Positions 1 through 4,751 are shown, numbered from the stretch's first letter. The stretch is DNA of 5,480 nt from Leptospira sp. (GCA_021413405.1 JAIOQL010000590.1:1-5480); one strand, 5' to 3'. Numbers and translations are program-made. The notes: generated by a model from the letters alone, not told the origin.

Positions 1-1
1 C

Positions 2-742
2 GGTGACATCGGCGAACAGATCCGTGAAGTGGAGCGCGGAGAATATATCCCCGTTACACTTCCGGGAAATAAAGTTTTCTGGGGAACCAATGTCAGTATC
101 ACGAGCAAAGTGGACAACTCTGCTTACAACGCAACGTCCGATCAGAAATTCAAAATAGATGGAGTTGAAATACATGTTGCCGTTGGTGATTCAATCGATG
201 ACATCATTGATAAAATAAACAATTCTCCGATCGAGGTGAAGGCAAGTAAACTTGCCCAGGATAATATTTCCCTGAGTTCAACGGCACCTCACCAGATCTG
301 GCTGGAGGATACAGATGGAGGAACAGTGCTCCGTGACATCGGTCTTGTAGATCCTGCAAATTCAGAACCCCCAAACAATTATTCAAAAAGTGCAAGTGTG
401 ACAGGGCTTTCTATCTTTGATGTGCTAATTCAATTGAGAAATGATCTGATCCAGAAAGACCAGGAAAGAATTTCTGGTAGGGATCTACAGGATCTGGACC
501 TTGCTCTTGAAAATGTTTTACGTTACAGATCCGTTGTTGGTGCCAGGATGAACCGGATCGAAGAGCATGAGAAGAGAGTTGATTTTGATAAATCTTACAT
601 GACAGAGCTTCTGGCGAAAAATGAGGCAATTGATTTTCCGGAAACGATCATGAATTTCAAATGGCTCGAAACAATTCATCAATACGCACTGAATGTAGGT
701 TCCAAAATAATCAAGCCGACGCTGATGGATTTCCTGAGATAA
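2..742 (+). CDS. flgL: Flagellar hook-associated protein 3 FlgL (hook-filament junction protein), C-terminal part
   Basis: The frame is open from base 2, so this is the last 246 residues of a protein that begins before the window; the GTG at 29 is an internal valine codon, not a start. FlgL forms the junction between hook and flagellar filament outside the cell (in spirochaetes, in the periplasm). Visible residues about 50-73 (FKIDGVEIHVAVGDS...DKIN) resemble the flagellin hook-IN motif shared by FlgK, FlgL and flagellins. The end is a long helical segment of the flagellin-C type, with ENVLRYRSVVGARMNRIEE followed by an alanine- and leucine-rich heptad-like tail. FlgK shares parts of this architecture, but position directly before fliW and csrA and the end sequence favour FlgL. 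The stop lies 4 bases before fliW. The identity is strong; the N-terminal half cannot be seen. Confidence 0.87.
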   Translation, partial: GDIGEQIREVERGEYIPVTLPGNKVFWGTNVSITSKVDNSAYNATSDQKFKIDGVEIHVAVGDSIDDIIDKINNSPIEVKASKLAQDNISLSSTAPHQIWLEDTDGGTVLRDIGLVDPANSEPPNNYSKSASVTGLSIFDVLIQLRNDLIQKDQERISGRDLQDLDLALENVLRYRSVVGARMNRIEEHEKRVDFDKSYMTELLAKNEAIDFPETIMNFKWLETIHQYALNVGSKIIKPTLMDFLR

Positions 743-746
743 GACA

Positions 747-1202
747 ATGGCAATTCAATTAATTTCCAAACCTTTCGGTAAGATCGAGATATCAGAAAAA
801 CAGCTCATTTATTTTCCTGTCGGGCTTCTTGGTTTCGAAACATACAACCAGTTTGCTCTCATCGAAGAAAACGCAGAAAGCCCATTCAAGTGGCTGCAAT
901 CTACCGATGAGCCCGGGTTGGCATTCATTCTGATCCAGCCGGAATTGTTCATCGTAGATTACAAACCTGCGGTTTCTGAATCCGAATTGGAAGAACTTGA
1001 GTTGGATACGTTAGGCGACGGTGTAGTTTTTGTAATTGTAACAATCCCGCACGATGACCCGATGAAAATGACTGCAAATCTGCAGGGACCGGTAATCATA
1101 AATCCGAAAAATTCTGCCGGAAGACAACTGATCTCCAGGAACGAAAATCATTCTGTAAGAGCCAGGATTATCGAAGGCTCAGCACAGATGGAGAAAGTGT
1201 AA
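747..1202 (+). CDS. fliW: Flagellar assembly factor FliW
   Basis: A 151-residue protein of normal FliW length. Family marks include F-P-x-G-L-x-G-F-E at residues 23-31, P-F-K-W-L-Q-S with a following D-x-P-x-L-A-F at 46-60, and the near-terminal block TANLQGPVIIN at 109-119. In Bacillus and Campylobacter, FliW binds flagellin, and also binds CsrA as an allosteric antagonist, so that flagellin level controls CsrA activity; this is family knowledge, not shown here. The ATG follows the flgL stop by 4 bases, and only a weak GAGA (736-739) precedes it, so translation is probably coupled to flgL. The stop is directly followed by csrA, matching the FliW-CsrA partnership. The protein is expected to be cytoplasmic. 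Confidence 0.95.
   Translation: MAIQLISKPFGKIEISEKQLIYFPVGLLGFETYNQFALIEENAESPFKWLQSTDEPGLAFILIQPELFIVDYKPAVSESELEELELDTLGDGVVFVIVTIPHDDPMKMTANLQGPVIINPKNSAGRQLISRNENHSVRARIIEGSAQMEKV
1182..1200 (+). promoter_or_regulatory. csrA ribosome binding site in a possible hairpin loop
   Basis: GGAG (1190-1193) is the Shine-Dalgarno sequence for the TTG start at 1204. The flanking GCAC (1182-1185) and GTGT (1197-1200) can pair (three Watson-Crick pairs plus one G-U), putting ATGGA in an 11-base loop. CsrA prefers GGA in a loop overlapping a ribosome binding site, so this could be an autoregulatory site. The stem is weak and lies within the end of fliW, so the ribosome binding role is firm but the CsrA role is speculative. 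Confidence 0.35.
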
Positions 1203-1203
1203 T

Positions 1204-1446
1204 TTGCTCGTCCTTGCAAGAAGACTGAATCAGTCAATCATGATTGGCGACGACGTAGAAGTCGTAATCGTAGATATTAAAGGAGACCAGGTCAAGATCG
1301 GGATCAAGGCCCCAAGGAATGTATCTGTTCACAGGGCAGAAGTTTACCAGGAGATCCAGGATGAAAACAAAAAAGCTTCTTCGGTGAATATCAAACCGGA
1401 AGAACTTGGTAAGTTAGGCGACATCTTCAAGAAAAAAGATAAGTAG
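1204..1446 (+). CDS. csrA: Carbon storage regulator CsrA (translational regulator)
   Basis: An 80-residue CsrA/RsmA protein starting at TTG, one base after the fliW stop. The TTG start is chosen because it gives the canonical MLVLARR N-terminus; GGAG at 1190-1193 is a ribosome binding site, slightly far at 10 bases. The RNA-binding surface is intact: L4 and R6/R7 on the first strand, and V40-S-V-H-R44 in the region that contacts GGA motifs in known CsrA structures. CsrA dimers bind GGA in hairpin loops of 5' leaders and usually block translation. The tail after about residue 55 is longer than in E. coli (61 residues), as in many CsrA proteins that pair with FliW, whose contacts involve this extension. 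It is the last gene of the flagellar operon; the next gene runs towards it. Confidence 0.96.
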   Translation: MLVLARRLNQSIMIGDDVEVVIVDIKGDQVKIGIKAPRNVSVHRAEVYQEIQDENKKASSVNIKPEELGKLGDIFKKKDK

Positions 1447-1530
1447 GGCGAATCCCTTCGGGTCGGGCTTTCCCTTCCCGTCAAAAAATTGCATCTGCAA
1501 TTTTTATGACGCCAGGTCAATCCCTTTCGT
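1446..1530. repeat. Structured intergenic repeat-like element directly after csrA
   Basis: The block starts with GGGCGAATCCCTTCGGG on the last base of the csrA stop codon and ends near AATCCCTTTCG (1519-1529). The left AATCCCTTCG (1451-1460) is thus repeated in direct orientation at the right end with one extra T. CGAA (1449-1452) and TTCG (1526-1529) are inverted at the ends, and a long hairpin (1479-1511) fills the centre. From memory, GGGCG...TCGGGCTTTCC...TCAATCCC elements with a variable central hairpin are common intergenic repeats, notably in Bacteroidetes; this could not be searched. It is more GC-rich at its ends than the flanking intergenic DNA. Only one copy is present in the window, so its status as a dispersed repeat is inferred. 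Confidence 0.45.
1479..1511. terminator. Strong hairpin between convergent genes, possible bidirectional terminator
   Basis: CGTCA (1479-1483) pairs with TGACG (1507-1511). After a single bulged A at 1506, AAAAATTGC (1484-1492) pairs with GCAATTTTT (1497-1505), leaving the loop ATCT. This gives 14 base pairs with A-rich 5' arm and T-rich 3' arm on either strand, so it could end both csrA transcription (+) and the nuclease transcript (-). The lower stem follows the T run, so it is not a textbook intrinsic terminator. Confidence 0.45.
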
Positions 1531-1557
1531 TGAATTTTTCCCGTAAGAAAAAATTCA
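1531..1557. terminator. Second inverted repeat downstream of the nuclease gene
   Basis: TGAATTTTT (1531-1539) is the exact inverse complement of AAAAATTCA (1549-1557), with a 9-base spacer. It sits 19 bases beyond the stop of the minus-strand nuclease gene. There is no T run directly after the stem on either strand, so a terminator role is only possible, helped by its position between convergent genes. Confidence 0.25.
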
Positions 1558-1576
1558 GATTATTCTCATCTGTTTC

Positions 1577-1981
1577 TCAATCCACACTCACAAGTCCCGA
1601 TTCCAAAAGTTCGTTATTCAAAAAATTCCCCCTTTCCAAAACTTTTTCGATCTCCTTCTCTTTCTCCGAAAAATAAACATCAGCCAGATATCTTCCGTAC
1701 AAATCCACTCCGTGAGTCTTGACAACAATAAATTTTACAGAACGGAATCTTCTTAAAATAAACTTTTCGACTTTCTCATTTTCCCTGTTCCCTTTTTCAG
1801 GTGAGTCAATCCCGCGAAATCGGAGTCTCTGCATTAAAGAAGTCTTAAAACCCAAATCAATCGTCACCAGAAGCGTGTCCCCATCCACGATCCTCTCAGG
1901 AAAGGCTTTGTAAGTGAATATTTCAGATCTTGGAACATCACTCTTCTCAAATTTGTAACTGTTCTTTCCGGATTTGACCAC
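1577..1981 (-). CDS. Thermonuclease family (SNase-fold) protein, probably the C-terminal half of a split gene
   Basis: A 134-residue reading from GTG at 1981; the same frame is open back to 2002. Residues about 21-130 form an SNase domain. All residues catalytic in staphylococcal nuclease have counterparts: D35 in VDGDT (for D21), R54 (for R35), D59 and E62 in RGIDSPE (for D40 and E43), and R97 in YGRYLADV (for R87). The family cleaves DNA or RNA phosphodiester bonds with calcium. There is no signal peptide, so it would act in the cytoplasm. The N-terminal VKSGKNSYKFEK reads like a mid-protein linker, and the upstream neighbour ends 10 bases away in another frame, so this is most likely the second half of a DUF1016_N-SNase protein. 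AGGTGA (1997-1992) could let ribosomes restart at the GTG. The nuclease assignment is strong; the independent start is doubtful. Confidence 0.8.
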   Translation of the reverse strand: MVKSGKNSYKFEKSDVPRSEIFTYKAFPERIVDGDTLLVTIDLGFKTSLMQRLRFRGIDSPEKGNRENEKVEKFILRRFRSVKFIVVKTHGVDLYGRYLADVYFSEKEKEIEKVLERGNFLNNELLESGLVSVD

Positions 1982-1991
1982 TTTTACAATC

Positions 1992-2603
1992 TCACCTAAA
2001 CCCTAAATCGACAAACCGGCGACTGTTGCCGGTTTTTAAAAGTTTTTTAGGAGACCCTATTCGATAATGATAAAACATCCCTTTGGAACGTTCCAGAAGC
2101 CCCATTTCATTAGAATCCCCCTCAACCCCCTTTTTAAAAGGGGGCGAAGGGGGATTCTGACCATTATTCCTCATCCTCGACCGGATCACGGTTTCCAGTT
2201 TGCGTTGTGTCCAGGCCTTCTTGACCGCTTCCAATTCCAGACTATTTCTCGCGTCTCTATCCTTAATCGCAATCAATGCCCGGTATTGACTCCAGGAAAG
2301 AGCAAACTGAATCTGATTCATTTTGTAATCCTGAAAGAACTTTCTCATTCCAAATAATTGCCTTTCCGAATACCCGCTACCGAATCTTTTGTTCAAATCT
2401 TCAGAAAGTCTTGAAATAATTCTCTCACCATAGTTCGCTTTTGTTTTTCCATCCTGTTCAATTTCGGTAATCCGTCTTCCGATTTCCCAGTTAGATGTTA
2501 ATACAAAGCGATTGGAACCTTCCTTGAAATCTTTTCGTGTTTCTACCAGAATTTGGGAAATTTGTGTAAGTAACGAATTGTAAGCTCTTTTTGAATTTGT
2601 CAT
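1992..2603 (-). CDS. DUF1016 N-terminal domain (YhcG-like) protein, truncated by a frame change
   Basis: The ORF gives 203 residues from ATG at 2603. Residues about 7-145 match the DUF1016_N domain: YGxRIIxRLSEDLNKRFGxGYSxRQLFGMRxFF at 58-90 and LSWSQYRALIAIKDRDAR at 102-119. Typical YhcG proteins continue into a PD-(D/E)XK nuclease domain; none is present. Instead, after a linker containing a palindromic repeat (about residues 149-164), the chain reads MFYHYRIGSPKK...RRFVDLGF and hits TGA at 1994-1992. Dropping one base (A1997) joins it to GEIVKVVKSGK and then the SNase domain, giving a continuous product of about 340 residues. Full-length DUF1016_N-SNase fusions are recalled from other bacteria but were not searched. 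DUF1016 proteins are often linked to mobile DNA, restriction or repair; the role here is unknown. The ribosome binding site is poor (GGAAAA near 2610). Confidence 0.72.
   Translation of the reverse strand: MTNSKRAYNSLLTQISQILVETRKDFKEGSNRFVLTSNWEIGRRITEIEQDGKTKANYGERIISRLSEDLNKRFGSGYSERQLFGMRKFFQDYKMNQIQFALSWSQYRALIAIKDRDARNSLELEAVKKAWTQRKLETVIRSRMRNNGQNPPSPPFKKGVEGDSNEMGLLERSKGMFYHYRIGSPKKLLKTGNSRRFVDLGFR
2013..2035 (+). terminator. Terminator-like hairpin inside the DUF1016 gene, antisense direction
   Basis: AAACCGGC (2013-2020) and GCCGGTTT (2028-2035) form a perfect 8-bp stem with a 7-base spacer. On the + strand it runs into TTTTT and a further T-rich stretch (2033-2049), the form of an intrinsic terminator. 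It lies within minus-strand codons for KTGNSRRF, 13 bases upstream (in the minus sense) of the frame break. It could stop antisense read-through from the csrA operon, or be a small repeat inserted in the gene. Confidence 0.35.
2112..2158. repeat. 47-bp palindromic repeat read in frame as a protein linker
   Basis: AGAATCCCCC (2112-2121) is exactly inverted at 2149-2158. An inner CCCCCTTT (2126-2133) pairs with AAAGGGGG (2137-2144), separated from the outer stem by a mismatched TCAA/CGAA internal loop. In the minus-strand gene it encodes about residues 149-164, including NPPSPPFKKG. From memory, this peptide and its DNA palindrome recur in unrelated genes of many bacteria, which marks a dispersed REP- or MITE-like element rather than a conserved domain. 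Its length and frame leave the reading frame open. Only one copy lies in this window. Confidence 0.72.
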
Positions 2604-2757
2604 CCGGATTTTCCGATAAATAATTTCTGAGATTGAAAATCTCAGGATGCACTTGTTGCAACAAAAAATTTAAGGGAAAATTCTTTGATCCAAAAATAAC
2701 GGATAAAGATCTTTTTTTGTTTTAAAATTTGGTTTTGGTGAACAAAAATGTGATTCT
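2604..2757. promoter_or_regulatory. Leader region of the DUF1016 gene with two palindromes
   Basis: This region lies between two minus-strand genes and holds no credible ORF. CTGAGATT (2627-2634), a GAA spacer and AATCTCAG (2638-2645) form a perfect 8-bp hairpin about 24 bases upstream of the DUF1016 start. TTGTTGCAACAA (2653-2664) is a perfect 12-bp palindrome just beyond. Either could be an operator or leader structure for the nuclease gene. No convincing -10/-35 pair is seen on the minus strand, and there is no clear terminator for the upstream PilZ gene. Confidence 0.35.
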
Positions 2758-3459
2758 TTATTTCAGAAAATTGTGCAAAATCCTCTTTTCATTCTTCGGT
2801 ATTGACTGAAATTTTACCCCAAGTAGATTGTCTTCAATCCTTACTATAAGTCCTTGCAAGTTCTGATTTTCTCCGTTTAATGTCCATTTAATCTGAACCG
2901 GGTCTCCAAGAGAAACCGGGATTGAATTATCAAATTCAATTAAGCTTCCGATTTCTGAAATATCTGCCATGGTGGTTGAGTATGTTTTTCCTGAAATCGA
3001 AAGGTTTGAAGCAATTTTTATTTCTTCTCTTTTCCTCCCTCTCCAGCCACGTTTTACAATGTCAAGGTAAGGCATTCGGATCTCTTTGCCCAGGAAATAC
3101 CAGAGCCCGATAATACAGAGAGCTGAATGGAAAAAGATTCCCGCTTCAAACGCACCGGGATGTTTTAATAACTGAGTAAGATTATATAGAAATACAATGC
3201 CGCAATAAGCAAGAAATGAATACCATCCCCATTTTTTAATCCTGAGAATCCCAATACCGACGATTGGGCTGGTTATCAAAAGCAGGAAGGGAACATGGAA
3301 TGGGAAGTAATACAAAATGACATCGATTTGAAAGAAACTTATTTTACTTTTGTGAGAAATGTATGCCTGGAGGATATTAAAAACGGGAAGGAAAATAAAT
3401 GTGAATCCGGCCAATAAAACAAAAAAAGGTCTTTTCCTTTGAGGTTTTCGGAACTCCAT
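2758..3459 (-). CDS. Multi-span membrane protein with C-terminal PilZ (c-di-GMP-binding) domain
   Basis: A 233-residue protein. Four hydrophobic segments are visible at about residues 11-32, 46-72, 77-96 and 104-124, followed by a soluble C-terminal domain from about 137. The PilZ signature is present: R140-x-x-x-R144 in RGWRGRKR, then D166-I-S168-E-I-G171 matching (D/N)xSxxG. These are the residues that hold cyclic di-GMP in characterised PilZ domains. The protein is therefore predicted to be an inner-membrane c-di-GMP receptor with a cytoplasmic sensor domain; its output is unknown. The ATG at 3459 is preceded by only a weak GGGA, and an out-of-frame ATG lies 4 bases upstream. It is divergent from the envelope operon. 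PilZ proteins often control motility, which may fit with the flagellar genes nearby, but there is no operon link. Confidence 0.8.
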   Translation of the reverse strand: MEFRKPQRKRPFFVLLAGFTFIFLPVFNILQAYISHKSKISFFQIDVILYYFPFHVPFLLLITSPIVGIGILRIKKWGWYSFLAYCGIVFLYNLTQLLKHPGAFEAGIFFHSALCIIGLWYFLGKEIRMPYLDIVKRGWRGRKREEIKIASNLSISGKTYSTTMADISEIGSLIEFDNSIPVSLGDPVQIKWTLNGENQNLQGLIVRIEDNLLGVKFQSIPKNEKRILHNFLK

Positions 3460-3575
3460 GCATTTTTCCCAAAATAAGATTTGTCAAAAAAAAAAAACAA
3501 TTGAAAAAATTGACAATGTATGATATTTTTCAGTATTCCATGGCTTTTTAATAGAATAAGGCTCTTTCCGGATTC
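3460..3575. promoter_or_regulatory. Divergent intergenic region with mirrored TTGACA hexamers
   Basis: TTGTCAA (3481-3487) and TTGACAA (3510-3516) are perfect inverted copies flanking an A12 run (3486-3497) and CAATTG (3498-3503). The right copy reads TTGACA on the + strand and could be a -35 for the envelope operon, with TATTCC (3534-3539) 18 bases on; TATGAT (3519-3524) is a better -10 but has no matching -35. The left copy points at the PilZ gene, but its -10 position would fall on the start codon. The pair may equally be an operator. Confidence 0.35.
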
Positions 3576-3893
3576 ATGAATCGTCTCTCCATAGTTCTGT
3601 TTATCGCTTTGTTTCTTTCTATTGCAACGAATCTTTTTTTGCTTATAAAATTGAATTCGCAGTCATCGACGAATAGTATGCCGGTGGCCAATCAATCCAA
3701 CCCGGAACCCGGAAAAATTCTCTCTGTCTATATAATGCCGCATCCTCCGAGTTTCCTCGAAGGAAGAACTCTTCAATTTAAGGATTATAAAACTGAAAAT
3801 CGTGATGGAAAAAAATTCATCGTTTTCCGCGAGAAACGTGGGGATCGGTTTGTCAGCACAAAAGTTGACAGTGAAGCTGTCCGGTGGAAATGA
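3576..3893 (+). CDS. Small single-span membrane protein of unknown function
   Basis: A 105-residue protein not assigned to a family. Residues 4-25 are one strongly hydrophobic segment, with asparagine and lysine at its end but no lipobox, suggesting an N-terminal anchor with the rest in the periplasm. A Ser/Asn/Pro-rich linker (27-45) leads to a small domain (about 47-105) that looks rich in beta strands, with charged patches and ending in AVRWK. The ribosome binding site is weak; the ATG at 3576 is favoured because it gives the complete hydrophobic segment. The stop overlaps the next start as ATGA (3890-3893), so the two are translationally coupled. It is the first gene of the envelope operon, and its role is unknown. 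Confidence 0.7.
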   Translation: MNRLSIVLFIALFLSIATNLFLLIKLNSQSSTNSMPVANQSNPEPGKILSVYIMPHPPSFLEGRTLQFKDYKTENRDGKKFIVFREKRGDRFVSTKVDSEAVRWK

Positions 3894-4594
3894 AATTGAA
3901 TCACCTCAGGTTCACAGTAATCTGCTTGATCTTAATTGCTCTCCCACGGGGAATCAAAGCGGAAAACCAGTATAAAAAAGGTATATTGATCCTGAAAAAT
4001 GGAAAAGCTATAGAAGCAGAATACATCGAAACCGAAAAAGATTTTTTTGCCAGGGATAAAGAAAAAGGAAGATCCTTTTCTAAATCGGAAGTTCTGGACA
4101 TTGTTTCCGGGGAATACTTTCAGAAGATTAAAGAATCATCACCGTTAAAAAGCGCAGGAAAGTCGATTTTATTCCTAAATTCCGCCGCAGAATACCAATG
4201 GTATGGTGAAAAAGGAAACTCCGGAATTGAAGATGTTACATTTCGGGTTTTGAAAATCAGTCTGATTCTGCTCACAGGTTATTTTTACAGTGCCGCACAT
4301 AGTTCCAATGAAGCACTGAAAAATTCATACACCGGAGTGAATTCCGGTTCTGCGGAAGCAAAATTTCATAGAAACTATCTCGGATACCAGATTGCTGGTG
4401 CCCTGACCCTTCTGACTTTCTCCTACACGGCAGTCAAAGCATTTGTGCGATTTGGTCATAACGAAAAATATGAAGATCTGGGAATACAGGGTCGAAACCC
4501 TTTTGGCATTAAAGAATATATTGAATCTGAAAAAAATCTGAACCGGAATTTCCGTCAGAATTATTTCGAATTCGCAGTATCAAAAAATTTTTGA
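3890..4594 (+). CDS. Exported membrane-associated protein of unknown function
   Basis: A 234-residue protein. The start at 3890 is preferred over a GTG at 3884 because it forms an ATGA overlap with the upstream stop and gives a clean signal peptide: MKLN, then a hydrophobic core, with likely cleavage after A24 (GIKA/ENQ). Residues about 31-72 (ILKNGKAIEAEYIE...FSKSEVLDIV) look like a small beta-barrel, SH3- or Sm-like module of a kind recalled from leptospiral exported proteins. Two hydrophobic segments follow at about 117-134 and 164-184, separated by YSAAHSSNEALKNSYTG; the layout is reminiscent of leptospiral membrane proteins with a paired-helix C-terminus, but no family can be named. The stop overlaps a good ribosome binding site (GAGGAA, 4593-4598) for whatever follows. 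Confidence 0.72.
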   Translation: MKLNHLRFTVICLILIALPRGIKAENQYKKGILILKNGKAIEAEYIETEKDFFARDKEKGRSFSKSEVLDIVSGEYFQKIKESSPLKSAGKSILFLNSAAEYQWYGEKGNSGIEDVTFRVLKISLILLTGYFYSAAHSSNEALKNSYTGVNSGSAEAKFHRNYLGYQIAGALTLLTFSYTAVKAFVRFGHNEKYEDLGIQGRNPFGIKEYIESEKNLNRNFRQNYFEFAVSKNF

Positions 4595-4605
4595 GGAATA
4601 CGCAA

Positions 4606-4749
4606 ATGATTAAATCAATTTCTGCAAAAGTAAACTGGTTCCGGAAAGTTCAACCTGACAATGCCAGGAAACAATGTCATTCTGAGGGGCTACGCCCCGT
4701 GAGAATCTCAATACGAAGCAGTTCCTTTTTTTTCGGAGTTTCAAAATGA
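4606..4749 (+). CDS. Possible 47-residue ORF across the repeat element
   Basis: ATG at 4606 has a near-ideal ribosome binding site, GAGGAA (4593-4598) with a 7-base gap, overlapping the upstream stop. The ORF ends in TGA at 4747-4749, overlapping the lipoprotein ATG. The peptide (MIKSISAKVNWFRKVQPDNA at first, then Ser/Arg-rich) resembles nothing recognised, and its second half is read through a palindromic repeat. It may be the broken start of an older gene, a coupling leader, or chance. Confidence 0.25.
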   Translation: MIKSISAKVNWFRKVQPDNARKQCHSEGLRPVRISIRSSSFFFGVSK

Positions 4750-4751
4750 CA
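4675..4751. repeat. 77-bp MITE/REP-like element with 11-bp terminal inverted repeats
   Basis: The left end TGTCATTCTGA (4675-4685) matches the inverse complement of the right end TCAAAATGACA (4741-4751) at 10 of 11 positions. Inside the left half is a palindrome: ATTCT (4679-4683) with AGAAT (4702-4706), and GGGGC (4686-4690) with GCCCC (4694-4698) around a TAC loop. Elements of the form TCATTCTGAGG...GAGAATCTC are recalled as dispersed repeats in many genomes. No clear target-site duplication is visible. The right end contains GGAG (4735-4738) and the ATG (4746) of the next gene. Confidence 0.6.

Larger units (their letters stand above)
1577..2603 (-). pseudogene. Composite DUF1016_N-SNase gene interrupted by a +1 frame change
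   Basis: On the minus strand the junction reads GAT TTA GGG TTT A GGT GAG ATT GTA: removing the A at 1997 turns DLGF-R-stop into DLGFGEIVKVVKSGKNSY and continues straight into the nuclease domain. The downstream frame has its own stop (TAG) at 2005-2003, so the two frames overlap by only a few codons. That is expected of a recent single-base change, or of an indel accompanied by loss of part of the linker. Both domains otherwise look undamaged, including the nuclease residues. Alternatives are an assembly error, true two-gene organisation, or recoding at TTT AGG TGA. Confidence 0.55.

Noticed and set aside
29..31. GTG at 29 as the start of the first gene
   Set aside because: The frame is open to the window edge and the sequence before it (GDIGEQIREVERGEYI) reads as continuous FlgL; this is an internal valine.
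2067..2357. Open + strand frame of 96 codons opposite the DUF1016 gene
   Set aside because: It reads through the palindromic repeat and antisense to a well-supported domain; composition is not protein-like and no ribosome binding site fits.
2705..2748. AAAGATCTTT palindrome and TTTTG/CAAAA pairing after the PilZ gene as its terminator
   Set aside because: The stems are very short and AT-rich with no consistent T run after them on the minus strand.
3459..3487. TTGACA on the minus strand as the -35 of the PilZ gene promoter
   Set aside because: With a normal spacer the -10 would fall on the ATG, leaving no room for a transcript leader; there is also no TATAAT-like hexamer.
3884..3889. GTG at 3884 as the start of the second envelope gene
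   Set aside because: ATG at 3890 forms the standard ATGA overlap and gives a normal signal peptide; the GTG adds only two residues.
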